Below are positions 34,701 through 42,564 of a stretch of DNA of 64,000 nt, piece by piece. This DNA comes from Oegoconia quadripuncta. Lineage: Eukaryota; Arthropoda; Insecta; Lepidoptera; Autostichidae. The position numbers and the translations under genes are program-made. The stretch spans positions 5,707,001-5,771,000 of the forward strand of contig OX438748.1 in NCBI GenBank assembly GCA_949316235.1, written 5' to 3'. The notes under the pieces are model-generated. The model was not told where the DNA came from. It saw only the letters and a list, made by a program, of their open reading frames with translations, and made no database searches. How positions within the stretch are numbered: the first letter of the stretch is position 1; each line of letters starts with the position of its first letter.

Positions 34701-35185
34701 AAAAAGTATTTTGTAGGCATGAGTCCATTGCAGGACGATGACATCTCCCAACACTAGTCGCCAAGCTGGGCGGCTGCTTGGCGATCTTAGATTTTTGGGA
34801 GATTCACAGTAATAACAATACTGCCCATAAATGGTCACGATGAATCTGTTGAACCCACGTGTCCAAACCCACCTGTCCAGAAAGTTTCTTCTATTCTATT
34901 CTATTTATTTCTCTTTCATTTTATTTATTTCTATTTGATTTTATTTGATACTGCTGATTTTATTTGATTCTGCTGATTTTATTTTATTCTGCTGATTCTA
35001 TTTGATTCTGCTGATTCTATTTGATTCTGTTTCGCGTTAAATTTAATGTAATGCCTTACCAAGTTTGTGAGCCAGGGAGTTCCTCCGGCGCGCCACCCAG
35101 CAGGCGAAGGCGGCCAGAATGGTGACCACCAGAGCGGCCGCGCCGCACACCAATATCCAGAAAGTGGCGCCGTGCCATTCACCAG
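16596..35185 (-). CDS. Sytalpha: Synaptotagmin, alpha-type (nine coding exons; start exon not found)
   Basis: Synaptotagmins are vesicle membrane proteins that couple calcium or lipid binding to membrane fusion. Exons in transcript order are 35060-35185, 34027-34199, 33603-33754, 21769-21903, 21027-21140, 20350-20461, 19825-19952, 17618-17810 and 16596-16712. They total 1250 nt, 415 residues plus the stop, and every junction keeps frame. In order they give one membrane segment ([20 protein letters not shown]) with a following RRR stop-transfer, a Pro/Thr-rich linker, C2A ([16 protein letters not shown] to GEVVAPL), C2B ([11 protein letters not shown] to [14 protein letters not shown]) and the C-terminal WHKL motif. 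[40 protein letters not shown] and [19 protein letters not shown] point to insect synaptotagmin alpha; beta is the main alternative. C2A lacks several calcium ligands, while C2B keeps most. The largest intron (21904-33602, 11.7 kb) is full of transposons. The start codon exon, which must end in phase 1, lies above 35185. Confidence 0.9.
16840..17600. other. Synaptotagmin intron with old repeat fragments
   Basis: Contains 'gacggctgaaccaaattcc' near 17000, part of a dispersed insect repeat. No exon is seen. Confidence 0.4.
17618..17810 (-). CDS. Sytalpha: Synaptotagmin exon: C2B core
   Basis: The acceptor is atttccag and the donor GAG|GTAACT. It encodes [20 protein letters not shown] with the polybasic strand KKKTHVKKR, then [14 protein letters not shown] and [13 protein letters not shown]. 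Loop 3 keeps two Asp residues and has Glu at the third position. Confidence 0.93.
18219..19507 (-). mobile_element. mariner transposon, 1289 bp, TA-flanked
   Basis: The left end at 18219 reads ttggtctttacctatgaaat; the right end is its inverted counterpart (atttcataggtaaaggccta). Both ends are flanked by TA (18217-18218 and 19508-19509), the mariner target. The size is normal for the family. It lies in the synaptotagmin intron between the exons at 17618-17810 and 19825-19952 and is coded on the same strand. The internal transposase is inactive (see the pseudogene entry). Confidence 0.88.
18295..19317 (-). pseudogene. mariner transposase, broken
   Basis: The frame starts [19 protein letters not shown], reads an N-terminal helix-turn-helix region ending GRPKT, and stops at 19060. 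The middle part ([19 protein letters not shown] and [13 protein letters not shown]) lies in a shifted frame. The original frame resumes before [16 protein letters not shown] and ends GDYFN. So there are two compensating indels. The first catalytic Asp (CDEKW) and second (LHDKARPH, with Lys where the family usually has Asn) are present. The region of the third reads [11 protein letters not shown], two residues short, so the last catalytic Asp appears deleted (about 18469-18483). The total span, about 341 codons, is close to the usual 345. Confidence 0.88.
19825..19952 (-). CDS. Sytalpha: Synaptotagmin exon: C2A-C2B linker and start of C2B
   Basis: The acceptor is cattccag and the donor CC|GTAAGT. 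It encodes [20 protein letters not shown] and [16 protein letters not shown]. Both loop-1 Asp residues of C2B are present (MDVTGLADP). Confidence 0.92.
20350..20461 (-). CDS. Sytalpha: Synaptotagmin exon: C2A end
   Basis: The acceptor is gtttag and the donor AAG|GTATTC. It encodes [20 protein letters not shown] to [10 protein letters not shown]. The loop-3 sequence is SFDRYSRDE, with Ser at one and Glu at another of the usual three Asp positions. Confidence 0.9.
20551..20886. mobile_element. Harbinger-like MITE, copy 1 (TTA-flanked)
   Basis: The ends are ggcgcgtattaataaacca and tggtttattaatacgggcc, inverted to each other. TTA is duplicated at 548-550 and 887-889 (of 20 kb). The interior is rich in paired cttgag/ctcaag motifs. 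A second copy, in opposite orientation, is at 54613-54923. TTA/TAA duplication fits PIF/Harbinger. It lies in a synaptotagmin C2A intron. Confidence 0.72.
21027..21140 (-). CDS. Sytalpha: Synaptotagmin exon: C2A middle
   Basis: The acceptor is attacag and the donor AG|GTATGG. It encodes [19 protein letters not shown] to [19 protein letters not shown] is a strong C2A signature of this synaptotagmin type. Confidence 0.9.
21256..21452 (-). mobile_element. SINE B copy
   Basis: Reading on the minus strand, a tRNA-like head 'ttggtgtagtggatagtgag' carries a degenerate B box (gtttcgaatcccgcg) and is followed by 'aaatgtttgtgt'. The copy ends with 'tttggactagatgattgg'. It matches the copies at 23.6, 24.8 and 31.3 kb. 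Confidence 0.75.
21769..21903 (-). CDS. Sytalpha: Synaptotagmin exon: C2A, first calcium-loop region
   Basis: The acceptor is tcaacag and the donor AG|GTAAGA. It encodes [20 protein letters not shown], then [19 protein letters not shown]. Loop 1 has DPYVK, but the earlier Asp of calcium-binding C2 domains is absent (the loop reads GREPAGPDP). Confidence 0.9.
21968..22060 (+). repeat. 5S-rRNA-like SINE fragment
   Basis: The sequence 'cactatcgaaaacgaatagc', then 'gagttaagcaac', resembles the internal promoter half of 5S rRNA (AAGTTAAGCAAC). A longer, clearer copy is at 58383-58545. Confidence 0.45.
22290..22357. repeat. Short tandem repeat of 'catcatacagagt'
   Basis: Three near-identical units with the core tcatcatacagagt occur within about 70 bases of a synaptotagmin intron. 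Confidence 0.7.
22368..22502. mobile_element. piggyBac-like mini-element flanked by TTAA
   Basis: TTAA occurs at 22368-22371 and 22499-22502. Inside, the ends are ctttactaccgcgttcacg and gagaacgcgatggcaaag, imperfect inverted repeats that continue into cgtttacg/cgtaaac. The 127-bp element codes for nothing. TTAA target and structure fit a piggyBac-type MITE. Confidence 0.6.
22623..22735 (+). repeat. Half copy of the foldback element at 34404-34690
   Basis: The sequences 'gactatggttccttgg' and 'gggaattacacgaattaa' match the right arm of the 34.4-kb element (ctatggttcctaatgg and ggaatttcacgaataa). Confidence 0.5.
22780..22950 (+). repeat. Dispersed repeat with 'cacggcgaaacggatgaacg' core
   Basis: This is a common lepidopteran interspersed sequence. 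The same core occurs reversed at 26206-26395 (cgttcatccgtttcgccgtg) and in diverged form at 51380-51600. The class is uncertain (possibly Helitron-related). Confidence 0.55.
23572..23885 (+). mobile_element. SINE B copy interrupted by a LINE tail
   Basis: The tRNA-like head 'ttggtgtagtggatagtgag' and B box 'gggttcgaatcccgcg' start at about 23580. The body runs to 'ggactagatga' (23741) and resumes at about 23864 with 'ttggtgtaagtgtcggaaat', as in the uninterrupted copy at 31.3 kb. The 122 bases between belong to a different element. Confidence 0.75.
23742..23863 (-). mobile_element. LINE 3' end inserted into SINE B
   Basis: On the minus strand this reads 'aagagcagagtgaataggca', then 'caggtgagattgtggtcaaa', then an A-rich end. 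It matches the terminal coding and tail sequence of the LINE pieces at 41540-41720 and 58935-59205. Confidence 0.7.
23971..24097. repeat. Interleaved inverted repeats A-B-A'-B'
   Basis: A (23971-23991, ggtgcgaatcgacccattca) pairs with A' (24043-24063), 20 of 21 bases. B (24000-24018, ggtggcgattcacaccacc) pairs with B' (24080-24097), 18 of 18. Because the order is A, B, A', B', both pairs cannot form one simple hairpin. Extra ggtgcgaa/ttcgcacc words lie between. No coding capacity. Confidence 0.75.
24219..24635. mobile_element. mariner-type MITE, 417 bp, TA-flanked
   Basis: The ends ttaggtctttacctatgaaa and ttcataggtaaggacctaa are inverted repeats with TA on both sides (24217-24218 and 24636-24637). 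They match the ends of the mariner at 18219-19507. The interior shares no recognisable transposase. A second, interrupted copy is at 31110-31505. Confidence 0.8.
24803..25045 (+). mobile_element. SINE B copy, diverged
   Basis: The head 'tttggtgtagtggttagcaa' and B box 'gggttcgaatctcgc' are followed by 'atgtttgtgtgatgaatacg'. It ends in a diverged form of the family tail. Confidence 0.68.
25046..25975. other. Intronic sequence with no recognised feature
   Basis: This lies in the large synaptotagmin intron. No exon or clear mobile element is recognised. Confidence 0.4.
25981..26112 (-). mobile_element. RTE-type LINE 3' end fragment
   Basis: The sequences 'atgtccactgctgaacatag' and 'cggcctgcatccagcgactt' are the complement of the C-terminal coding end (W-R..A-G-S-R and VQQWTS-like) of a very common moth LINE. 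Longer pieces are at 28080-28400 and 52860-53250. Confidence 0.65.
26206..26395 (-). repeat. Dispersed repeat beginning 'ctagccttccgcccgcg'
   Basis: This inverted relative of 22780-22950 contains 'cgttcatccgtttcgccgtg' and 'cacgggaactactcac'. It is abundant in moth genomes; the class is not certain. Confidence 0.5.
26412..26745 (-). mobile_element. SINE A copy, full length
   Basis: It reads on the minus strand from the tRNA-like head (cctccgtggctcaatg) through B box 'gggttcgatcc' to the A tail 'gtgcataaaaaaaa'. It lies in the 11.7-kb synaptotagmin intron. No clear target duplication was found. Confidence 0.8.
27781..28066 (+). pseudogene. LINE reverse-transcriptase C-terminal fragment
   Basis: The frame reads [20 protein letters not shown], then [20 protein letters not shown] and ends near [15 protein letters not shown] with a stop. 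The W-x-GHV-RM...GRGRPR..W/D pattern is the usual C-terminal tail of insect RTE- and related LINE proteins. The 5' part is missing, so this is a dead, 5'-truncated copy. Confidence 0.72.
28080..28400 (-). mobile_element. RTE-type LINE 3' fragment
   Basis: The complement carries the same coding end as at 52860-53250: 'gacatccactgctgaa', 'ttgcatccagcgactt' and 'tggtctccactttaatgcc' follow in the expected order. It is degraded. Confidence 0.65.
28725..29058 (-). mobile_element. SINE A copy, full length
   Basis: Head at the right (cctccgtggctcaatg), B box 'gggctcgatcc' with one change, A tail at the left. Same orientation as the neighbours at 12.3, 26.4 and 37.3 kb. Confidence 0.8.
29060..31105. 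other. AT-rich intronic stretch
   Basis: No exon is recognised. 'ctagcctccgtccgcggctt' at about 30226 is the start of the same dispersed repeat as 26206, cut short. Confidence 0.5.
31110..31505 (-). mobile_element. mariner-type MITE interrupted by a SINE
   Basis: The right end (ccaatttcataggtaacgac, then caaa, then TA) is the family's terminal repeat. On the minus strand, 'ttcttcgttaatcat' next to the end and 'gttttttatttggaaaat' further in match the MITE at 24219-24635 in order. A SINE B lies between these blocks. The low-coordinate end is truncated. Confidence 0.72.
31235..31455 (-). mobile_element. SINE B copy inserted in the MITE
   Basis: On the minus strand the head 'gaccgattggtgtaatgg', B box 'gggttcgaatcccgcg' and body 'gtgatgaatacgaac' are followed by 'gggactagatgattggtgta'. 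This is the most complete copy in the window. Confidence 0.82.
31905..31955 (+). repeat. Dispersed 'aaaaaccggccaagtgc' motif
   Basis: This is a very common insect interspersed repeat end ('accggccaagtgc', then 'gggttccgt'). The element boundaries cannot be set here. Confidence 0.6.
32800..32985 (+). repeat. Repeat family D copy
   Basis: The signature 'tggccactagtccgacacaa' is followed by 'gtgtattgtggcccatatcc' and 'agtgagaggaggctgtgccc'. Other copies are at 51155-51262 and 62755-62885, and a reversed piece at 35415-35470. It behaves as the 3' part of a SINE or LINE. Confidence 0.6.
33040..33350 (-). repeat. GC-rich repeat-like block with open frames
   Basis: The minus strand is open over about 100 codons (including [15 protein letters not shown] and [10 protein letters not shown]). 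I do not recognise a cellular family; the composition and position in an intron suggest an old retroelement fragment. It ends 250 bp before a synaptotagmin exon and has no supporting splice sites. Confidence 0.35.
33603..33754 (-). CDS. Sytalpha: Synaptotagmin exon: linker end and start of C2A
   Basis: The acceptor is ctgtccccag and the donor CG|GTATAT. It encodes [17 protein letters not shown] and ends LGDLHFKLR, the first beta strand of C2A. The split Arg codon is completed by the exon 11.7 kb away. Confidence 0.85.
34027..34199 (-). CDS. Sytalpha: Synaptotagmin exon: proline-rich linker
   Basis: The acceptor is catccag and the donor CCA|GTGAGT. It begins [16 protein letters not shown] and ends in a low-complexity [16 protein letters not shown] and PLPPPQNP run. 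This is the linker between membrane anchor and C2A, poorly conserved in the family, so the call rests on phase continuity with both neighbours. Confidence 0.8.
34404..34690. repeat. Foldback element (MITE candidate) in a synaptotagmin intron
   Basis: The left arm 'gatgacgaacaactttcgcc' pairs with right-arm 'ggaaagttgttcgtaatcag'. The outer parts (aatttcccaaataaggaatt and ggaatttcacgaataaattt) pair more loosely. A related half copy is at 22623-22735. Confidence 0.55.
34896..35033. repeat. Minisatellite, ~19-bp unit
   Basis: About five imperfect units of 'ctgctgattttatttgatt' are preceded by simpler ttctatt repeats. The array ends 21 bases from the intronic start (gtaagg) of the splice donor of the transmembrane exon. 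Confidence 0.75.
35060..35185 (-). CDS. Sytalpha: Synaptotagmin exon: transmembrane segment
   Basis: The acceptor is cttccgcag and the donor G|GTAAGG. It is entered after one base of a codon and left after one base. It encodes [18 protein letters not shown], the rest of a roughly 20-residue hydrophobic helix, then [14 protein letters not shown]. This is the N-terminal membrane anchor followed by a basic cytosolic flank. Confidence 0.88.
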
Positions 35186-35414
35186 CTGCGGAAGACCATC
35201 ACATCGTTATACATACTTGTTTTTAGAAGAGTTTTTTGGGAGAAAATGCTGGTGTAATCGACGTAACCTCCATAAAACAATTTTTTATTTCTTTCTATAG
35301 ATATGTTAACATTGTTATTTTACATATATCTTTGTACCGAATTTCATGGAAATCCGTCAGGCGTTCTCACGTTATTGGGTAACAAATATCCAATTTAAAA
35401 CATTCCTCAGGCAC

Positions 35415-35470
35415 AGGCTCTTCTCACTTATGGATTTGTGTCAGACTAGTGGCCACCTGACAATCAGTAT
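35415..35470 (-). repeat. Repeat family D fragment, reversed
   Basis: 'ttgtgtcagactagtggcca' is the complement of the family D signature. Confidence 0.5.
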
Positions 35471-35499
35471 TTTAAAGCCGTCCCTGTAGACCACCAACT

Positions 35500-37256
35500 T
35501 GCCTACTGATTATAAAATAATTTAAAAATAAATGATAAAATTTGAGTGTAATGAATTCAGTCATTGACGAAGCTTTAAAAACCAACATGTTTCATCATTT
35601 CAAGTTGAATCGGTACAAAAGTCAAAGACGTTAGATAGGTTATCTACCTTCTGTAGAATATTTTAAATTTTCGTTTATTCGTGAAACCCAAAGGTCACTG
35701 CACGATCTATCGCACCTATCTTCAAATGAAACACGTGAGTTACTTATGTATTATACCTAAATCTTGTTTATACAGCGGTAAAATATCTAACAATTTATTT
35801 GACTTAACAAAATTTGTAATAATTCTAAATTCAATACCTACAGTCATACTCGTGTAGTAGTGTAACATTCTTGCTAAAAGGGTATGTCAACTGACGTTTA
35901 TTGCATGCGCCTATGGCACAGATTACTAATGCCTATGGTCCGAGTAATATATTAAAACGTTATTATTATAATTATTTGTTTCTTTCATATTCACAGACCG
36001 AAACACGGTCTGTTGTAAGCGGTGCATACGGACAAAGATAAATCCAACACGAGATTATTATTGTTATATTTATTATGCCATATAAGACAGAGATATCTTA
36101 TAAAAGAATATTTAACATAGGGCTATCTTACGCTAGTAGTGACTTTTTCATACAACCTCAGCCAAAGAAGGTTTGAACAGTTTTAATCGGATAGTATTTA
36201 TATATTATCCCGAATGCTGACTTAGTTCTGTATATTACAAACCCCTTAAACTATACAAGAATCTTGTTTAGGTAGGTATCTATCATTATCATCAGCCTAT
36301 AGCATTTCACTCTGGACATAAGCCTACAACCATACATAATTCTGCGTATTATTTGACCACAAACTCCGTTATATGCTCATAGGTATTCGTCTAGTTTATC
36401 CCGAACTCAGATTTGACCGGTAACAGACTCTATATACGTGTTACGTGTCTGAATACCAATTGACCCCTTTAGATGAAGTGCTAAACCTCCCCCAGGGTCA
36501 CCTTCCGGGACTGACCTCCCAATAAACTTCGGCAAACAGTCTGATGGAACTAATATATCATGAAAACCCTTTGTAAAACCTGACGTGAGACGCCAACACA
36601 TTGAATATTTCGTTAATTACTATATTTTAACTTTAGGTATTCGAATATTACAGTTATAGATTTTATAGCTCGTGATAATAGAAAGGTACAATGCTGGCAT
36701 CTTTTTTTATTTCCTTTTTGGAAAACTAACACCAAGGATTAAGTATTTTAGATCTTTATTGCCTATATTTTATGTATGTTGCTGTCAGAGCTCCATCCTG
36801 CTCATCACGCAAAATCATGATTATTTCTTTATTATTCCGAAATTAGACTATATTTTTAAAATGTGAAACATACAATCACTACAAAGATCATATTTGGTTT
36901 ATTACTCAAAATATTGAGATTCCACATAAAGTATCTCCGTAATGCCAGCATTTTATTTGTACTTTCAGATGTAACTTTGGATTTCTTTTCTATGGAGACA
37001 ATTTCAACCCTGTTTTCGAAACACGTGTATACTAGAAGAAGTCCTGTATTTTATTACGTATTTAAACTTGCTTGGTGCATTGTTGATAAAAAGGCACCGA
37101 TCCTAAGCCATCGCCTCGTAAATATATAAATAATCTTTACTAGTTGTATAACTAATTAATAATTTAAACATGGCAATTTGACTATCGTTATCAATGATTT
37201 ATAATCATTAATCAAAGAAGTCATTACATCAACAACAAAATAACGTCACAGTTCAT
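35500..37256. other. AT-rich stretch with no recognised feature
   Basis: No coding exon is recognised; the missing first synaptotagmin exon was searched for here without success. 'catcatcagcctatagc' at about 36290 is a short RTE-LINE remnant. Confidence 0.4.
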
Positions 37257-37621
37257 AGATAAATCATTTTTTTTTTTTTTTTATGCATAACGGGTTGGTA
37301 CTTGACCTCAATCACACCTGATGTTAAGTGAAGATGAGGTCGAAGATGGAAGCGTACTGACCCGGAAACCCCCACACATTTGGGGGACTGGCTATCTTAT
37401 CTCTGACAACCGGAACACGACAATGCTATTAACATTGCTGCTTGGCGGCAGATTTAGATAAGATGGTGGTAGCTAGCCAGGCGGACATTTAAAATGCCCT
37501 ACCACCAACCAAACCGAGTACTTAAACATGTACCCCGCTGGGGATCGAACCCGCGACCTCCGAATCGTAAACTCAATGTTGTTTACATTGAGCCACGGAG
37601 GCGGCGGAGATAAATCATTTT
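37257..37621 (-). mobile_element. SINE A copy with 14-bp target site duplication
   Basis: The direct repeats agataaatcatttt at 37257-37270 and 37608-37621 flank the element at 37271-37607. The minus strand reads tRNA-like head, B box 'gggttcgatcc', SINE body, then an A tail at the left. The intact duplication suggests a recent, LINE-assisted insertion. Confidence 0.88.
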
Positions 37622-37817
37622 CTTTAATTTATCTTACTTATTTCTTGTAAAACCGTGACGGCAGTCTATATAAATTGTAATAAAATAAAAAAAAAAAAGA
37701 AAAGCAAAAGATATCTTGTGCCTCACATTGGTAACATTTGTTTCTTTTGCATTACTTTGTAAACGCTTTATTGTGCTGTGTATATTATGTTATGCTTTTG
37801 AGTTGATGTTGTTGTTC

Positions 37818-37848
37818 TTATATATATATATATAAGTATATATAGGAA
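37818..37848. repeat. (TA)n microsatellite
   Basis: A tatatata run interrupted once by 'agta'. Confidence 0.7.
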
Positions 37849-38399
37849 TAGCAACATTAGCTTAAAGGTAGACTAACAATGTATACATACATTTGAGTAC
37901 TAATGTGTATCAGTCTCCAAAAATGAATTGCCAACATTGATTTGATGTGGATAACGATGTTGCTATTTTGTATTTTGTAGTTGTATGCTATTACTAAGTA
38001 TAATTATATTGTACTGTCAGTAGTTTATATATATAGAATAGCTGTTTGTTTTCCTAAATAATCGAGAAAAAAAAATGTGGAAATATATGACAATTCGACT
38101 TTAAGGAGTTGATATATTATGCATGGAAACCTTATTCCAATAAAACGGCTAAACAGGCACTTGGGGTAACATAGGTACTAGAATATCTCTCGAAGTGGTT
38201 TTGCGTGGGTCGTATAATTGTTTTCAAAGAAAATATCAAAAATGTTTATGTGAAACCCCAATATTTCTCCAGAGCGATCGGTTGAAAGCGGCCTGCGTCT
38301 AGCGACTTCCCGTGGCCTTTATTAGGTCAACTTGCGACGAGTGGCAGTGTTCCACCTGGGATGCCGACGGTAGTTGGAGGTGATGAGGGGTAATATCTG

Positions 38400-38795
38400 A
38401 AGTGGGGCGCCGTGAAAAGTGTATCAGGGTCGTGGTCTTCGCATCTATCGGTCCAGCAGACTTGTACAGGAGATGTCAGTGAATAAACAACCCGGAATAA
38501 GCTGAAGTTCTGTGTTTTATTTAGAACACACACGTTTAAACTTTTAAAATACAATTATTACAAGTTCATATACGGAAGAATAAAAATACAGATCGGGTAC
38601 CAAGACCTCGTCGTAGCAGTTTCGAAAACCCTAAGATTCCAATCACTCTGTTTGCCCCTGTTTTGCCGGCCCTCCTGTTTTAGAAAACAATTTAGAATTC
38701 CGAATTTTGAATCAAATTCGAATATACTATTCGAAATGCCAAACAGTATCGAAAAGAAGACAAAAAAGGTCGAGGTAGAACACCTCGTCACAAAG
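38400..38795 (-). mobile_element. LTR-like retroelement segment, copy 1
   Basis: On the minus strand it starts TGTGACGAGGTGTTC (near 38792) and contains AATAAAACACAGAACTTCAG, like a poly(A) signal plus R region. It ends before CGGCGCCCCAC (about 38415), which resembles a tRNA-Lys primer binding site. A parallel segment is at 55695-56034. No gag or pol was seen nearby. Confidence 0.5.
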
Positions 38796-38864
38796 TATCT
38801 TCCACCCTGTGCTTGCCTGTGTGTGGCCTCCACAACTTTTATGCCCCAACGGCCAATTTATTAC

Positions 38865-41515
38865 AATTAACTACTTTATGTATATGACACAGTCGGATAA
38901 TTAAACTAGCCATTCTACGGGATGTATGTCTAGGGTAATCGTAATGTATGACGGACATTTCCCCTTCTACAAAGAACAGTACTGGTCAGACGGTTATGTT
39001 GGGTTTCCTACTACTACTACCGAGGAGCTCCACTCTAAGCAGTTGCGGGTTAAGAGGGGTTATTCTATCCAGTGGCGGCCCTCATTGAAATTAACATTTC
39101 TTTTTAAATACAGCATAAATCAAAAATATTGCCTGACCTGCACGCGACAAGCCTTAAAGCTAATTATAAATAACAATATGAGTTTACAAACCAAAAAAAC
39201 CCGACAGCATATTTGGTGTTTCGCGGGCGCGATGTTGAATTTTTCAACATAAAATGTATCCTATGATACTCCAGCGATGATGACGAATTTAACAACACCT
39301 TGTACTTCGAAAACGGTCTAGCCGTTTAGACTATAGGAGGTAACATAGAAAACTACATATATACATACACTCGAAAAACATTACCTTCCTTCTTTGGCCA
39401 GTCGGGTAATAATACCCAAAATCGAGAATTTGAAATTATTGATAAAAGTGGCCACTTTTTTTGTAATCTCACGATATAATAATAACCGTTATCAAATCTA
39501 TTTAGATATTACTTATTGCTTTTATGCATTTCGAGTGAATATCAGAGCAATTTTATTTATTTATTCTGTATTTGAAAAAGAAATCTTAATTTATCCAATG
39601 AGTGACTAGACGGAATAAACCTTCTTAAGCAAAAATCTCTTCCAAATTTAACGACTCGGCTGATCAGACATGACGGCTGGTATACCAATTATTCATATTC
39701 GTCCTATACTTAAATTGGTTGTAAATACTTGTATAAACCAGACTGTAGTCTATCGTATTGATAGATCTATCGTATACTGGCATGATGAATGATCCGCTGC
39801 ACACTATCTGATTAAACTATCTGATTTGCATTGAATATATTCCCATAATATTTAGCAAACTCAACAGCTCTGTAATCTTAGGTCCGTACTACGAATAATT
39901 TGTAGGGCCCGTAGTAACCTATCAGCTGCTGACTACGATGTAGCGCTACGACGTAGCGCGCCGCAGCGATTTCCGCTATATAGCAAAAAACCGCGTAGTA
40001 CAGTGGACACTCATGTCGAGGGAGATAGAACTTGAGTTAGCACTTAAGATGCTGTTGATGTTGTGTATAGTTCGAGGCCGAGGAAGTACCCACTTATAGC
40101 TAAAGGTCCCAAGCCGAAACACTGACTACACCAATATCCGTAAAATTAGAGCAAACCAAATACTCGCATATCACACCCGGTGTATCAAGGCTCAAATTGA
40201 TTCCATTAGACTTGCGGGAAGCCGAGATTGGACCGCTCCTCGGGGATTAATCGACTAGAAGGCTAACCTACGCACAAACAATAGTTGACACAATAACCTT
40301 GTAAACCATTTAATACAATGTATAGGTAAGTTTATTAGAGATACAAGCATGACGTTCTATTGTAGACTAGGTACTACGGTATCTCGAATAAAAAATATGA
40401 AACGACATCGCTAGCTGTGTCTGTCTGTTGGTGCGCAAAGTCGTTTTACCAACGCGGTTACCTGGTGTACGCAAACAATGGATTTTCAATTGAGTGTGTC
40501 GCCACAACCGAAAACGAATAATGCGCCGTGAGTGCCACAAGAAGTCATATAGTCTACAAATGACAAACTCTCGTATTGGCAACTTGTTGTGATGCCAAAT
40601 TATCACAAAAGCAATAATTATCGTGCCCTCCCAAAAACTACAAACGCCATCCTACGTGCTCATTGCTTCTTGTGGAAAACATTATATCCAGTAGCAGATT
40701 TTTAAATGCTGTTGAGAGTTTCCCTACAAAGCCCTAGCGAAGTACTTGGAGCGCGTGACCCCGATTTTTAATCTACTCTGACCCTAGTAAATCAGTGAAC
40801 TGTGTAAATTGTCGTAAAATTATAAATAAGACAAATAAAAATTAATTAAAACTTGTCATGCTCACGGTGGCAGCACGTGACAGATCCGCGGTCCCATGGG
40901 CGCATATTGATTTACGAGCCGGGCCGCCCGCGAGACAGGCTTCACTAGGAAAGTTCCCGATTTCGTAGCTATTTTTATATTTAGGTAGGTACTTATTTAC
41001 CTCCTTCCTGTGATTAATATTCTGCGCTTCAATATAGGTACGAGGATTTTAGGAAGAAGTTTCATACAAGTAGGTATTTCAATATATAGGAACGTACTAC
41101 ACGGACACTAACGGACACTGTTATCGTGGTTCGTTTTACATTTGGTTGAAAATTCAAATTTTAAACTTTTTGTTGCTAACTCGAGTGACTATCAAATAAT
41201 AGCACAAGTAAAATATTATTGTTCACGTTATTCTAAAGCAAATTTTAAAATGAATATAATGTATCTTTAGGTACTGATATGTTGTGTTTTTTCCTAATAA
41301 TGTTCTGTTGTTTGAAATCCGAAGAGAATAGAATATAAACTAGAAATGCTTTATTTGGCTACTTTAACAACAACACAAACAATTAGGCACAAAAACAGAA
41401 AGCCAACATAAACGGGAATGAAAAGAGAAAACGATTTTGCAGTCAGTCAAAATTCAAAAAGGTCTCCAGCTCAGCATGATTGCATCATATACATATATAT
41501 GGCGATATTTGTAAA
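38865..41515. other. Gene-free stretch with GC-rich patches
   Basis: No exon is recognised. A GC-rich patch at 40857-40945 (containing 'ccgggccgcccgcgagacag') and a block rich in 'gtagcgctacgacgtagcg' near 39935-39960 stand out but show no gene structure. Confidence 0.4.
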
Positions 41516-41534
41516 CTTATCACATTAAACTTAT

Positions 41535-41720
41535 CAAATTAACAGCCAAGGCATGGAACTCCCTTACGGCGTCAGTCTTTCCTGAATCCTACAACCTTGG
41601 GATCTTCAAGAGCAGAGTGAATAGGCATTTACTGAAATCGCGTGCTTCATCTCTGACCACATCGTCACTTTCCATCAGGTGAGATTGTGGTCAAACGCGA
41701 ATCCAGTCAATCATAAAAAA
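41535..41720 (+). mobile_element. LINE 3' end with coding tail
   Basis: The frame reads WNSLTASVFP, then [13 protein letters not shown] and a stop soon after; then the tail 'tcaggtgagattgtggtcaa' and an AT-rich end. The same tail is at 58935-59205 and, reversed, at 23742-23863. The C-terminal 'FKSRVNRHL' ending is typical of CR1/jockey-like LINE proteins. Confidence 0.68.
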
Positions 41721-42564
41721 TAAATAAATAAACACAAACGTGTCTAGAGTGAGGCTATGAACGTCGGACAACTACTTCTGCTTCCTTTGCAAGTTTACAC
41801 AAACTATTTTCATAATACAAGTAGTGTAATCGTTTGATGGTTGCATTTCATAGTGAGCAAATCTGTTCAGCTGAACGCATGCAAATGACGATCTCGCTTT
41901 GCGGCGCTCTCATAAAAAACCCTATAATTTCATATAAGCTGAACTATTGAATATAGTAAAAGGAACTTTACACCGAAAACGTCTATAGACTTGCACTTTT
42001 CAGGGTGCTAGGCTCACCCCCTGTGATGTGTTCATTTCTGTATATGTCTAAACGTGAGTGTTGGTTGTCATTTCGGGCTTTAAAGTAAAATGTTTAGAAC
42101 ACCCAATCTACCCTATATATGGAATAAAAGTCGTGACATTATGTATGTTACACGGAACTATCACACTATCTCTGATATTTGTATCGATAATAAGCAGCAA
42201 AACATAGATTTCGATAACTGATATAACAAAGGCCCCTGTGATCATATGCGGTGTAGTATAAAATCATGCGCGATGGGCAATAATTATGTTTATCTACCTA
42301 ATGTATCGCGTTTTCATATGCAAGACCTGTTGGCATTCTGTACTTTTATTATACTATTTATCAATTTCGTCAAACTAAGCCAGCAATTAATGAATTTTGT
42401 GGGAAACTTACATAAATAAAAACGGATTAGGCAAGTTTCTTGTCGGAAAACTGTGGATAATTCTGTACGGGCCGAGATAGGTACCTCGCAGCTGGGACTG
42501 TCAATCAATGCGCATCGTAGGTCACGCCCCACGGCCACGTGATATAAGGTTTAAAATAGAGGTA

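Noticed and set aside
34896..35033. CRISPR-like spaced repeat
   Set aside because: The units are contiguous and imperfect with no unique spacers; this is a eukaryotic minisatellite.
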